Below are positions 19,352 through 28,082 of a stretch of DNA of 64,000 nucleotides, in pieces (the stretch's first letter is position 1; each line of letters opens with the position of its first letter). The position numbers and the translations under genes were made by a program. The notes beneath the pieces were generated by a model that was not told where the DNA came from, did not search any database, and saw nothing but the letters and a program-made list of their open reading frames with translations. The stretch is from positions 50,339-114,338 of the forward strand of contig JAJPID010000060.1 of NCBI GenBank assembly GCA_021324945.1, given 5' to 3'. The stretch is from Lysobacterales bacterium. GTDB taxonomy: Bacteria > Pseudomonadota > Gammaproteobacteria > Xanthomonadales > Rhodanobacteraceae.

Positions 19352-19402
19352 CGGGCCTTGCGGCCCGCCTCCCTGGCCAGCCGGCCAGACGAGCGGAAGC
19401 TC
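19352..19402 (-). other. Three tandem tetraloop hairpins at the predicted 5' end of the pilin mRNA
   Basis: On the transcribed strand three perfect hairpins follow one another: GAGC-TTCC-GCTC, CTGGCC-GGCT-GGCCAG and CGGGCC-GCAA-GGCCCG, each with a 4-nt loop. The sigma-54 -12 GC predicts a start near 19403, so the RNA would begin almost exactly at the first hairpin. This is consistent with a 5' stabilising structure for an abundant mRNA. Transcription start and RNA folding are predictions. Confidence 0.6.
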
Positions 19403-19412
19403 GCAGTGGCCC

Positions 19413-19430
19413 CAGCAGCTTTCGTGCCAA
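19413..19430 (-). promoter_or_regulatory. Sigma-54 (RpoN) promoter of pilin copy 1
   Basis: TTGGCACGAAAGCTGCTG on the minus strand has the -24 GG and -12 GC separated by exactly 10 nt and matches TGGCAC-N5-TTGC closely. Pilin genes of pseudomonads and xanthomonads are known to be driven by RpoN with PilR. The matching element upstream of pilin copy 2 supports the call. Confidence 0.75.
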
Positions 19431-19581
19431 CATCCAACCGGCGTAACCGGCTTCCTACTGTGAACAAATCCACATATTGAGGCGTGGACGGATCCGGGCA
19501 CCGATTCGAAGAATGTCCGCCATTGACGCGTCTGGCACGTGGTGACGCAATACGTCAGGCACGTGTCGTGGCACAGGAGCC

Positions 19582-20007
19582 TCAGCGGCAGGATGACGGC
19601 AAATACTTGGACTTCACCGTACCGGCGCATTTCCACACGATACTGCCCGCGGTGGTGGTCGGCGAGAGCGTCACGTTCGCGGTTTTGATGGCCGGGTTGG
19701 CCTTCGGTTGTGCATAGGCCACCGTGATCTTCCCGGCCGCCACTGTGATCGAGGAAACATAATTACCCGCGATCGAGGTCGGAGTAGGCAGGCCAGCTGA
19801 ATTGTTGCCTGGAGGATACCTACCGTTATTGGCGACGAAGTCCCAGACCGCGCTTTTGACTCCGTCGGCCAAGCCGATGCCTTCCGACACCTGCGAACGG
19901 ATCACGTAATCCTGGTACGCGGGAATCGCGAGCGCCGCCAGGATGGCGATGATCGCGATTACAATCATCAGTTCGATCAGCGTGAAACCGCCCTGCAAGG
20001 CGCGCAT
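19582..20007 (-). CDS. Type IV major pilin-like protein PilA (copy 2)
   Basis: Second pilin of 141 residues. Leader MRALQGG precedes [20 protein letters not shown]. The first 50 residues are almost the same as in copy 1, but the globular head differs, and the C-terminal Cys loop is CAGTVKSKYLPSSC, shorter than in copy 1. Its own sigma-54-like promoter lies upstream. No terminator is evident between the copies, so some transcripts may continue into copy 1. Which copy is the major subunit cannot be decided from the sequence. Confidence 0.95.
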   Translation of the reverse strand: MRALQGGFTLIELMIVIAIIAILAALAIPAYQDYVIRSQVSEGIGLADGVKSAVWDFVANNGRYPPGNNSAGLPTPTSIAGNYVSSITVAAGKITVAYAQPKANPAIKTANVTLSPTTTAGSIVWKCAGTVKSKYLPSSCR

Positions 20008-20058
20008 GGAAAACTCCCCTGTTCCTGACGCGTTCGATGCGATTGTCTGCGAATGTCA

Positions 20059-20076
20059 CAGCAGGGAACGTGCCAA
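20059..20076 (-). promoter_or_regulatory. Sigma-54 (RpoN) promoter of pilin copy 2
   Basis: TTGGCACGTTCCCTGCTG on the minus strand again gives GG-N10-GC and shares its ends with the element upstream of copy 1. The expected start would be near 20049, giving a short leader of about 42 nt before ATG 20007. This leader lacks the stacked hairpins seen at copy 1. Confidence 0.72.
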
Positions 20077-20166
20077 GTTCAGGACCGGCGTGAACCGGGT
20101 CACGTTTCGGGTTTCTGGCACAATGGCGCGTTTCAAGCGGCCGATGGCCGCCAGGGAACCGATTGG

Positions 20167-21222
20167 ATGAAAACCCTGCTGGTCACCGGCGGCGCCGGTT
20201 TCATCGGCGGCAATTTCGTATTGCAGGCGGTGGCGGACGGATTGACGGTGGTCAATCTGGACAAGCTGACCTACGCCGGCAATCTCGATACGTTGAAGTC
20301 GCTGGAGCGTGACGGTCATCACATTTTCGTGCACGGCGACATCGGCGATCGCGCACTCGTTTCGAAGCTGCTGGTCGAACACCGGCCGGATGCGATCGTC
20401 AATTTCGCCGCCGAATCGCACGTCGACCGCTCGATCGATGGTCCGGCTGCCTTCATCGAGACCAACGTGGTCGGCACGCTATCGTTGCTGGAATGCGCGC
20501 GGAATTACTGGAAATCGCTGGATTGCGGCGGGCGCGATGCGTTCCGCCTCCTGCATGTTTCCACCGACGAGGTGTACGGCTCGCTGGGCGCCACCGGCAA
20601 ATTCACCGAAGAGACGCCGTATGCGCCGAACTCGCCGTATTCGGCCAGCAAGGCCGCGAGCGATCACCTGGTGCGCGCGTTTCATCACACCTACGGCCTG
20701 CCGGTGCTGACGACCAATTGTTCGAACAATTACGGGCCCTATCAGTTTCCGGAGAAGTTGATCCCGCTGACCATCGCCAAGGCGCTGGCCGGCGAGAAGT
20801 TGCCGGTTTACGGCGACGGCAAGAACGTGCGCGACTGGTTGTACGTGCTGGATCACTGCGCAGCCATCCGCCGCGTGCTGGAAGCGGGCCGCGTGGGCGA
20901 AACCTACAACGTCGGCGGCAATGCCGAGCGCGAGAACATCCATGTCGTGCGCACAATTTGCAAACTCCTGGACGAACGCGCGCCCTTGCCGGAGGGTCGC
21001 GCGCACGAAACGCTGATTGAATTCGTCAAGGATCGCCCCGGCCACGACCGACGTTACGCGATCGATTTCTCCAAGTTGCAGCGCGAGCTGGGTTGGCAAC
21101 CGTCGGAGACTTTTGAGAGCGGCATCGCGCGCACGGTGGATTGGTATCTCGGCAATCAGGATTGGGTGAAGCGCGTGCTGGATGGGAGTTACCGCCTGGA
21201 ACGCATCGGAGCGGCGGCGTGA
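20167..21222 (+). CDS. rmlB: dTDP-glucose 4,6-dehydratase
   Basis: Second step of dTDP-L-rhamnose synthesis: dehydrates dTDP-D-glucose to the 4-keto-6-deoxy form. It has the Rossmann motif [23 protein letters not shown], the Thr/Asp/Glu active-site run [22 protein letters not shown] (Tyr-x3-Lys) and [18 protein letters not shown] 20167 (MKTLLVTGG) is the real start; the ORF track adds 38 spurious residues. The gene diverges from the pilins and heads the rmlBACD operon, in which every junction overlaps by a few nt. Confidence 0.97.
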   Translation: MKTLLVTGGAGFIGGNFVLQAVADGLTVVNLDKLTYAGNLDTLKSLERDGHHIFVHGDIGDRALVSKLLVEHRPDAIVNFAAESHVDRSIDGPAAFIETNVVGTLSLLECARNYWKSLDCGGRDAFRLLHVSTDEVYGSLGATGKFTEETPYAPNSPYSASKAASDHLVRAFHHTYGLPVLTTNCSNNYGPYQFPEKLIPLTIAKALAGEKLPVYGDGKNVRDWLYVLDHCAAIRRVLEAGRVGETYNVGGNAERENIHVVRTICKLLDERAPLPEGRAHETLIEFVKDRPGHDRRYAIDFSKLQRELGWQPSETFESGIARTVDWYLGNQDWVKRVLDGSYRLERIGAAA

Positions 21223-22106
21223 CCACGAAGAAGGGAATCATCCTCGCAGGCGGTTCTGGCACGCGCCTGTACCCGGTGACGCAGGCGATCAGCAAGCAAT
21301 TGCTGCCGGTGTACGACAAGCCGATGATCTACTACCCGCTCTCGGTGCTGATGCTGGCCGGCATCCGCGAGGTATTGGTGATCAATACACCGCACGAACA
21401 GGTGCTGTTCAAGAATCTGTTGGGCGACGGTTCGCGCTGGGGTATCAAGATCGAGTACGCGGTGCAGCCCGCGCCGGAAGGGTTGGCGCAGGCGTTCCTG
21501 ATCGGCCGCGATTTCATCGCCGGACAATCCAGTTGTCTGATCCTGGGCGACAACATCTTCTACGGCCACGGTCTGACCGAGCTGCTGCAACGCGCGGCCT
21601 CGCGCACACGTGGCGCGACGGTGTTCGGTTACTGGGTGCGCGATCCGGAGCGTTACGGCGTGGCGCAATTCGATGACTTCGGCCGCGTGATCGGACTGGA
21701 AGAAAAACCGGCCAAACCCAAATCGAATTACGCGGTCACCGGCTTGTATTTCTACGACGAACGCGTGTGCGATTTTGCCGCACAGTTGAAGCCATCCGCG
21801 CGCGGCGAACTGGAGATTACAGATCTCAATCGCTGCTATCTGAACGACGGTTCGCTGATGCTGGAACAACTCGGCCGCGGCTACGCGTGGCTGGACACCG
21901 GCACGCACGAATCGATGATGGATGCTGGCAATTACATCGCCACGGTGGAGAACCGGCAGGGATTGAAAGTGTGCTGCCCGGAAGAGGTCGCTTATCTGAA
22001 CGGATGGATCGACGCGGATCAGGTGCGCGAACTGGCCAAGCCGCTTGCCAAAACGGGCTACGGACAATATCTGCTGCAACTGATCGAGCAAGGCGTTGCG
22101 AAATGA
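21219..22106 (+). CDS. rmlA: Glucose-1-phosphate thymidylyltransferase
   Basis: First enzyme of the dTDP-rhamnose pathway, joining dTTP and glucose-1-phosphate. The nucleotidyltransferase signature [12 protein letters not shown] and [17 protein letters not shown] is intact, followed by ILGDNIFYG and [20 protein letters not shown]. The start is GTG 21219, overlapping the rmlB TGA (GTGA). The 295-residue length is typical. Feedback by dTDP-rhamnose is known for the family. Confidence 0.97.
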   Translation: MTTKKGIILAGGSGTRLYPVTQAISKQLLPVYDKPMIYYPLSVLMLAGIREVLVINTPHEQVLFKNLLGDGSRWGIKIEYAVQPAPEGLAQAFLIGRDFIAGQSSCLILGDNIFYGHGLTELLQRAASRTRGATVFGYWVRDPERYGVAQFDDFGRVIGLEEKPAKPKSNYAVTGLYFYDERVCDFAAQLKPSARGELEITDLNRCYLNDGSLMLEQLGRGYAWLDTGTHESMMDAGNYIATVENRQGLKVCCPEEVAYLNGWIDADQVRELAKPLAKTGYGQYLLQLIEQGVAK

Positions 22107-22675
22107 CTGTGCCGCAACTGAAACGCATCGATACGGAATTGCCTGGTTGCTGCATCGTGGAACCGGTGGTGTTCGGCGACGCGCGCGGATTCTTCTACGA
22201 GACTTTCAACGCGGAGAAATACGCGGGCATCGGCATCGAGGCGCGCTTCGTGCAGTCCAATGTCTCCCGCTCGATGAAGGGCGTGCTGCGGGGCCTGCAC
22301 TATCAGTGGCCGAGGCCGCAAGGCAAGCTGGTCGGCGTGCTGGATGGCGAGGTGTACGACGTGGCGGTGGATATCCGCCGCGGCTCGCCGACCTTCGGTC
22401 GCTGGACAGCAGCCATGCTGACTGCCGACAACAAGCGCCAGTTCTGGATACCCGAAGGGTTCGCGCACGGCTTCTGCGTGGTCAGCGATTACGCGACATT
22501 TGTCTATCAATGCACCGCGGTATACGACCGCGCCGCAGATGCGGGCCTGCGCTGGAACGATGCGAGTCTCGCGATCGACTGGCCGGTGGCCGAGCCGCTG
22601 CTCTCCGACAAGGATCGGGTCGCGCCATTTCTTTGCGAAGTGCCTGCCGACAGATTGCCTTTGTACGACCCATGA
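22103..22675 (+). CDS. rmlC: dTDP-4-dehydrorhamnose 3,5-epimerase
   Basis: Cupin-fold epimerase for the third step of dTDP-L-rhamnose synthesis. It shows [35 protein letters not shown] (the catalytic His is in GLHYQ) and [16 protein letters not shown] 22103 overlaps the rmlA stop by 4 nt; the ORF-track start is far upstream in rmlA and is wrong. Length is 190 aa. Confidence 0.97.
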   Translation: MTVPQLKRIDTELPGCCIVEPVVFGDARGFFYETFNAEKYAGIGIEARFVQSNVSRSMKGVLRGLHYQWPRPQGKLVGVLDGEVYDVAVDIRRGSPTFGRWTAAMLTADNKRQFWIPEGFAHGFCVVSDYATFVYQCTAVYDRAADAGLRWNDASLAIDWPVAEPLLSDKDRVAPFLCEVPADRLPLYDP

Positions 22676-23655
22676 GCGTCGCGTGCATTCTGCTGCTGGG
22701 CGCGAATGGCCAAGTCGGCCACGCGCTGCGGTTCGCGTTGCGCAACACCGCGAGCGAACTGAGGCCGGTCTTTCCGCGAAGAACCGCCGCACCGCATAAC
22801 GGTCTGATCTGTGCCACCCGCGACGGCAAGCTCGATGGCACAGAATGCGAGCGCATCGATCTTACCGATCTCGAGGGCCTGCGCGCGAAACTGGATCGCA
22901 TCGACCCCGATCTGATCGTCAACGCCGCGGCTTACACCGCGGTCGATCGCGCGGAGGACGAGCCGGATCTCGCGATGCGCGTCAACGCGCAAGCCGTCGG
23001 CGTGTTGGGCGAATGGGCGGCGCGGCACGACGCGCGCGTGCTGCATTACTCCACCGATTATGTTTTCGACGGCAAAGCGAAAAGCCCTTATCGCGAAGAC
23101 GATACGCCACATCCGCTTGGCGCATACGGCCGTTCCAAACTCGCGGGCGAATTGGCCCTGCGTGCCAGCGGTTGTTCGCACCTGATCCTGCGCACGGCCT
23201 GGGTGTACGCACCGCGCGGACACAATTTCCTGCGTACGATGTTGCGCTTGGCCGGCGAGCGCGGCACTTTGCGCGTAGTGGATGATCAAATCGGCGCGCC
23301 CACTCCAGCCGAGTTAATCGCGCGCGTCACCGCGCAAATCATCCCGCGCTGGTTCAACGTCGATCACGGAGACATGACCGAACACTCGCTGGATGGCGTG
23401 TATCACCTGACCAGCACCGGCGAAACGAGCTGGTGCGAATTCGCGCGAGCCATTTTCGTGCGTGCGCAGCATGCCGGCTTGCTCGCGCGCGTGCCGCAAG
23501 TCGTCGCGATCAAGACCGCGGAATATCCGACCCGAGCGCAGCGTCCGGCTTACTCCGTGCTCGACACCACGCGTCTGCGCGAAACCTTCGGCGTGACGCC
23601 GCAAGACTGGCGCGAAGGGCTGGGTGGCGTTTTCCAAGATCTGGCCGCCGGTTGA
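22672..23655 (+). CDS. rmlD: dTDP-4-dehydrorhamnose reductase
   Basis: Final reductase yielding dTDP-L-rhamnose. It has LLGANGQVGHALR for NAD(P)H binding, NAAAYTAVDRAEDEP, YSTDYVFDG and YGRSKLAGELAL (catalytic Tyr-x3-Lys). ATG 22672 overlaps the rmlC stop (ATGA). At 327 residues it is slightly longer than the usual 290-300, with an inserted Arg/Pro-rich stretch between the first beta strand and the ERIDLTD region. It closes the rmlBACD operon. Confidence 0.96.
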   Translation: MSVACILLLGANGQVGHALRFALRNTASELRPVFPRRTAAPHNGLICATRDGKLDGTECERIDLTDLEGLRAKLDRIDPDLIVNAAAYTAVDRAEDEPDLAMRVNAQAVGVLGEWAARHDARVLHYSTDYVFDGKAKSPYREDDTPHPLGAYGRSKLAGELALRASGCSHLILRTAWVYAPRGHNFLRTMLRLAGERGTLRVVDDQIGAPTPAELIARVTAQIIPRWFNVDHGDMTEHSLDGVYHLTSTGETSWCEFARAIFVRAQHAGLLARVPQVVAIKTAEYPTRAQRPAYSVLDTTRLRETFGVTPQDWREGLGGVFQDLAAG

Positions 23656-23722
23656 TTCCTGCTGCCGCGCGGTTCTAGCATCGTGCGGGCGCCGTTGGGG
23701 CGGCGCGACGATGGGGGCAAAG

Positions 23723-25732
23723 ATGAAATTCGTACGAGCCTTGGTCGCGCTGGTGCTGTGCGGCTGCGCTGGCATTTCCTTCGCAGATCCGGTTTCGTTC
23801 GCGGAGCTTGCGAAACACGCGCAATTCAAGATGATGAAGATTTCGCCGGACGGTAAACACATCGCGGCGACTTCGACGTTGAAGAACGGCCAGACCGTTC
23901 TGACATTGATGGGCTTTGATAACGGCAAGGTGAACCTGCTGAGCAATATTGTTCCGCGCCAGACTGAAGATGTTCTGGAATTCTGGTGGGCTTCGCCCAA
24001 CCGTGTGCTTTACACCGAAGCCGAGCACGACGGCGGCTGGGACATACCGATACCGACAGGCGAGCTCTACGCGGTGAACGCCGACGGCGACGATCCCGAG
24101 ATCTTGTACGGTTATCGCAAGGAAGGACAGCAGACCGGAACGCACATCCAGCAGGTCACGGCCGAGTACGGCAGCGCGACGTTTCTGTCACGCATCAACG
24201 GCGATGACAATCATGTACTGGTTACCATCACCGACTGGGAAGCCTCGGGTTCGGCGGGTGCGTTCACCGCCGTGTACAAGATGGACGTGCGCGATGGCCG
24301 TAAGGTGAAGGTGGCCACTGCGCCGGTGCGGCAGGCGGAGTATCTCGCCGATCATCAGGGCCACGTGAGATTTGCCAGCAGCGACGATCTCGAAGGCAAC
24401 CGCAAGATCTACATGCGCCCGGTGGACGGCGGAGACTGGCAGTTGCTGGGCGAGGCGAGCGCCGATCGGGACTGGCCGATCGCCTTCAGCGCCGATGACA
24501 CCGCGGTCTGGTTCACCTGCCGCACGGCCAATGCCTTTGGCGTATGCCGCTTCGATCCGGCGACGCAGAAGATGACGCCGGCATGGAGCAATCCCAATGT
24601 CGAGGGCGATCTGGCGCAGGGTCTGGCCGAAGATTCGGTGATGGGAGTGCGCTTCGAGGATGGTCGCCCCGCGTTGTCCGTCTTCGATTCGAATTCACCG
24701 GATGCGAAAGCGCTGATCGATTTGATGAAGCAGTATCCCGGCGAAGACGTGCGGTTCGTCTCGGGTAGCGACGACGGCAGCAAGGCGATCGCGCTGGTTG
24801 AGGCGGACGCCGACCCGGGCACGTTTTTTCTCTACGACCGCGCCAGCGACAAGTTCACGCCGCTCTTGCAGCGCGCGGGCTGGATCGATCCTACCCAAAT
24901 GGCGCGCAAGACGCCGATCGAACTGAACGCACGCGACGGTTTGAAATTGCGTGGTTACCTTACGTATCCGCCCGGACAGGAGAGTGCCAAGAAACTACCG
25001 ATGGTCGTGTTCGTACACGGTGGTCCGTACGGCATCCGGGACGATTGGGACTACGATCCCTACGTGCAGGCACTCGCTACGCGGGGTTATGCGGTACTGC
25101 AGGTGAACTATCGCGGCTCCGGTGGCTACGGCTACGACTTCATCAAAGCCGGTTATCACGAATGGGGCGGCAAGATGCAGGACGATGTCACCGACGCCAC
25201 GCGCTGGGCGATCCAGCAGGGCATCGCCGATCCTCAGCGCATCTGCATCTATGGTGGCAGCTACGGCGGCTATGCCGCGCTGGAAGGGGCGGTCAAGGAA
25301 CCCGATCTGTACAAGTGCGCCATCGGCTACGTCGGTGTGTACGACCTGCCGATGATGGAAAGCCGCAAGGATGCCGCGCAAACGCAATACGCCGCGGCGT
25401 ACTGGAAACGCACCATGGGTTCCGATGCCACCGTGCTGGCGCAGCATTCGCCGATCTATCAGTTGAACGCGCTCAAGGCACGGGTCATGCTGATCGTCGG
25501 TGGGCAGGACAAGATTGTCCTGCCGGTGCAGGGAAAGAATCTGCACATGGCACTGCTGGAACGTCGCGTGCCGCACGAATGGCTCTACCAGCCTGACGAA
25601 TGGCACGGCTTCTACGACGAAGGCCATATCGCCGATTTGTTCGAGAAGGTGGATGCGTTCCTGGATGCGAGCATTGGATCGGCCGTAATGACAAATCCGA
25701 GCGCTGCCACGAATTCATCGGCGACGCATTGA
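23723..25732 (+). CDS. Secreted S9 family prolyl oligopeptidase-like serine peptidase
   Basis: Predicted exported peptidase of 669 residues that would cleave short peptides in the periplasm. The N-terminus MKFVRALVALVLCGCAGISFA is a signal peptide; beta-propeller repeats follow up to about residue 400, then an alpha/beta-hydrolase domain with the nucleophile GGSYGGYA, Asp in GGQDKIVLP and His in DEWHGFYDEGH. ATG 23723 is preceded by GGGGGC; ATG 23711 is an in-frame alternative. It is followed by a second S9 gene of different sequence. Confidence 0.9.
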   Translation: MKFVRALVALVLCGCAGISFADPVSFAELAKHAQFKMMKISPDGKHIAATSTLKNGQTVLTLMGFDNGKVNLLSNIVPRQTEDVLEFWWASPNRVLYTEAEHDGGWDIPIPTGELYAVNADGDDPEILYGYRKEGQQTGTHIQQVTAEYGSATFLSRINGDDNHVLVTITDWEASGSAGAFTAVYKMDVRDGRKVKVATAPVRQAEYLADHQGHVRFASSDDLEGNRKIYMRPVDGGDWQLLGEASADRDWPIAFSADDTAVWFTCRTANAFGVCRFDPATQKMTPAWSNPNVEGDLAQGLAEDSVMGVRFEDGRPALSVFDSNSPDAKALIDLMKQYPGEDVRFVSGSDDGSKAIALVEADADPGTFFLYDRASDKFTPLLQRAGWIDPTQMARKTPIELNARDGLKLRGYLTYPPGQESAKKLPMVVFVHGGPYGIRDDWDYDPYVQALATRGYAVLQVNYRGSGGYGYDFIKAGYHEWGGKMQDDVTDATRWAIQQGIADPQRICIYGGSYGGYAALEGAVKEPDLYKCAIGYVGVYDLPMMESRKDAAQTQYAAAYWKRTMGSDATVLAQHSPIYQLNALKARVMLIVGGQDKIVLPVQGKNLHMALLERRVPHEWLYQPDEWHGFYDEGHIADLFEKVDAFLDASIGSAVMTNPSAATNSSATH

Positions 25733-25740
25733 CGCAAAAG

Positions 25741-25768
25741 CCGGGACTCGGGGCTCGCGACTCGGAAG
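25741..25768 (+). repeat. Short 7-nt repeat tract
   Basis: Degenerate heptamers CGGGACT, CGGGGCT, CGCGACT, CGGAAGA directly after the first S9 gene. They resemble the heptad arrays at 51.8-53.4 kb in unit length and form but lack an inverted partner arm here. Confidence 0.5.
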
Positions 25769-25974
25769 AGGGTAGTAGCCTTGGTCGTCCTTTCCGGGGC
25801 TGTCGCGGATGCAATACGCGGCAAAACCCAGAATCCAGCTTTTGCTCGTCACGAATGAAAAGCTTGTTTTGCGTCGGATTTGGTCCGAAGCAGGCCCGAA
25901 TGCAAGTTTGTGCAGTCTTGCGCGGAGGCAAATCGCGCCTTACCGTTGGCGCTTCCTCGCTGCGGGAACCGACG

Positions 25975-28023
25975 ATGAAATCCCAATTCGCTGCATGGGC
26001 GGTGGTGCTTGCGCTCGCACCGGTGCTGGCCTTCGCCGCGCCGCATCCGTTCAACGCGCACGACCTGGTGATGATGGATCGCGTGTCCGATCCGCATCTT
26101 TCGCCGGACGGTTCGCGTGTCGCCTTCTCGGTGCGCAGCACCGATTACGCCGCCAACAAGGGCGTCAACAGCGTGTGGGTGCTCGATTTGAACAGGACCG
26201 GCGCGAAACCGCAGCGTGCCACCGATCCTGAATTGAGCGCGAGCAGCGGACGTTTTTCGCCGGATGGCAAGACACTTTACTTCCTCGGCACCAAGGGCAA
26301 CAGCACGCAACTATGGTCGATGCCCGCCGCCGGCGGCACGCCGCATCAAGTGACGCATTTGCCGGTCGATATCGACAACTACCGCATCTCGCCGGACGGC
26401 AAGCAACTGCTGTTCTCTGCGCAGGTGTTCGAGGATTGCAAGGATCTCGCGTGCACCAAGGAGCGGCTGGAAGCGCAGAAGAAGGACAAGGCGACGGGCC
26501 GCATCTACGACCGTTTGTTCGTGCGCCATTGGGACACGTGGTCGGATCACCGCCGCTCGCAGCTTTTCATCATGTCGTTGAACGGCACGCAGCCGATCCG
26601 CTTGTCCCAAGGTATCGACGGTGACGTGCCCAGCAAGCCGTTCGGCGACGAGGGCGAGTACTACTTCTCGCCGGACGGCAAGACGGTGTATTTCGACGTG
26701 CGCATCGCCGGTACCAGCGAGCCGTGGTCCACCAATTTCGACATCTATTCGGTGGCAAGCGACGGATCATCGCCACCGCGCAATCTCACCGCAGACAACA
26801 AGGCCTGGGATGCCGCGCCATTGCCTTCGCGTGACGGCAAGACGCTTTATTACTTGGCGATGAGGACGCCAGGTTTCGAAGCCGATCGCTTTGCGATCAT
26901 GGCGATGGATCTCGCGACCGGCGAAAAACACGAAATCGATCCGCAGTGGGACCGCTCGCCGAGCGGCTTGTCGTTGTCGGACGATGGCGAGACCTTGTAT
27001 GCCACCGGGGACGATCACGGCGCCCATCCATTGTTCGCAATCGATATCGCCAGCGGCAAGGCCACGCAGATTTTTGGCGACGGCGACATCGGCGGCTACG
27101 ACGTGGCCGGCAATCGCATCGTCGCCGCGCGCTCGGATTTTCAGCATCCGGCCGATCTGTACGAAATGGATGCGCAAGGCGGTAATGTCGCGCAGATCAC
27201 GCATTTCAACGCAGATCGTCTGGCTGACATCCAGTTTGGCGACGCGCAGTGGTTCACCTTCAAGGGCGCCAAGGGCGATGAGGTGCAGGGTTACGTGATG
27301 AAGCCGGCCGGTTTTGAGCCGGGCAAGAAATACCCAGTCGCATTCTTGATCCACGGCGGCCCGCAGGGCGAATGGTTGAACGAATTCCACTACCGCTGGA
27401 ATCCGGAAGCTTTCGCCGGCGCAGGCTTCGCGGTCGTGGCGATCAATTTCCACGGTTCGACCGGCTACGGCCAAAAGTTCACGGACGAGATTTCCGGCGA
27501 CTGGGGTGGTGCGCCGCTGGAAGACCTGAAAAAAGGCTGGGCCTACGCGCTGAACAACTTCTCTTTCCTCGATGGCAACAATGCCTGCGCGTTGGGCGCG
27601 AGCTACGGCGGCTACATGGTTTACTGGATCGCCGGCGTGTGGAACCAGCCGTGGAAATGTCTGGTCGATCACGACGGCGTGTTCGACACGCGCATGATGT
27701 ATTACGCCACCGACGAATTGTGGTTCGAGGAACACGAAAATGGCGGCACGCAGTTCGAGCATCCGGAGAACTACGAGAAGTTCAATCCTTTGAACTACGT
27801 CAAGGACTGGCGCGTGCCGATGCTGGTGATCCACTCAGGCCACGACTACCGCATTCCGGAGACACAAGGCTTGGGCGCGTTCACCGCGCTACAACGCCGC
27901 GGCATCCCGAGCGAACTGCTCTACTTCCCGGATGAAAGCCACTGGGTCGCAAAACCGCAGAACAGCGTGCTGTGGCACGACACGGTGATCGGGTGGTTGA
28001 GGAAATGGACGGCTCCGTCGTAA
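25975..28023 (+). CDS. Secreted S9 family dipeptidyl aminopeptidase/acylaminoacyl-peptidase
   Basis: Exported serine peptidase of 682 residues. Signal peptide MKSQFAAWAVVLALAPVLAFA is followed by WD40-like propeller repeats with recurrent SPDGK motifs, and a C-terminal alpha/beta hydrolase with LGASYGGYMVYW (nucleophile Ser), HSGHDYRIPE (Asp) and DESHWVAKP (His). I chose ATG 25975 because the ORF-track start lies inside the previous gene and lacks a signal peptide. It is not an obvious duplicate of the preceding gene, since the two share only family motifs. Confidence 0.9.
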   Translation: MKSQFAAWAVVLALAPVLAFAAPHPFNAHDLVMMDRVSDPHLSPDGSRVAFSVRSTDYAANKGVNSVWVLDLNRTGAKPQRATDPELSASSGRFSPDGKTLYFLGTKGNSTQLWSMPAAGGTPHQVTHLPVDIDNYRISPDGKQLLFSAQVFEDCKDLACTKERLEAQKKDKATGRIYDRLFVRHWDTWSDHRRSQLFIMSLNGTQPIRLSQGIDGDVPSKPFGDEGEYYFSPDGKTVYFDVRIAGTSEPWSTNFDIYSVASDGSSPPRNLTADNKAWDAAPLPSRDGKTLYYLAMRTPGFEADRFAIMAMDLATGEKHEIDPQWDRSPSGLSLSDDGETLYATGDDHGAHPLFAIDIASGKATQIFGDGDIGGYDVAGNRIVAARSDFQHPADLYEMDAQGGNVAQITHFNADRLADIQFGDAQWFTFKGAKGDEVQGYVMKPAGFEPGKKYPVAFLIHGGPQGEWLNEFHYRWNPEAFAGAGFAVVAINFHGSTGYGQKFTDEISGDWGGAPLEDLKKGWAYALNNFSFLDGNNACALGASYGGYMVYWIAGVWNQPWKCLVDHDGVFDTRMMYYATDELWFEEHENGGTQFEHPENYEKFNPLNYVKDWRVPMLVIHSGHDYRIPETQGLGAFTALQRRGIPSELLYFPDESHWVAKPQNSVLWHDTVIGWLRKWTAPS

Positions 28024-28029
28024 AGCAGA

Positions 28030-28070
28030 TTCCGTTTTCGTTCGTGATAAAGCCGCGAACGGAACCGGAA
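28030..28070. terminator. Hairpin between convergent genes (bidirectional terminator candidate)
   Basis: TTCCGTTTTCGTTCG pairs with CGAACGGAACCGGAA (15 positions, two non-Watson-Crick) around a 10-nt loop. It sits between the S9 gene and dxs, which converge. The right arm runs into CCGGAATGACGG, a tag also found in spacers at 33.4 and 47.6 kb, so it may be a repeat serving as a terminator. Confidence 0.6.
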
Positions 28071-28082
28071 TGACGGCAGGTT

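Noticed and set aside
19279-19403. c-di-GMP (GEMM) riboswitch in the pilin leader
   Set aside because: The leader is hairpin-rich, but the conserved GEMM core and tetraloop/receptor elements are not present in order.
26767-27834. 355-aa minus-strand ORF
   Set aside because: Antisense to the second S9 peptidase; no family features.
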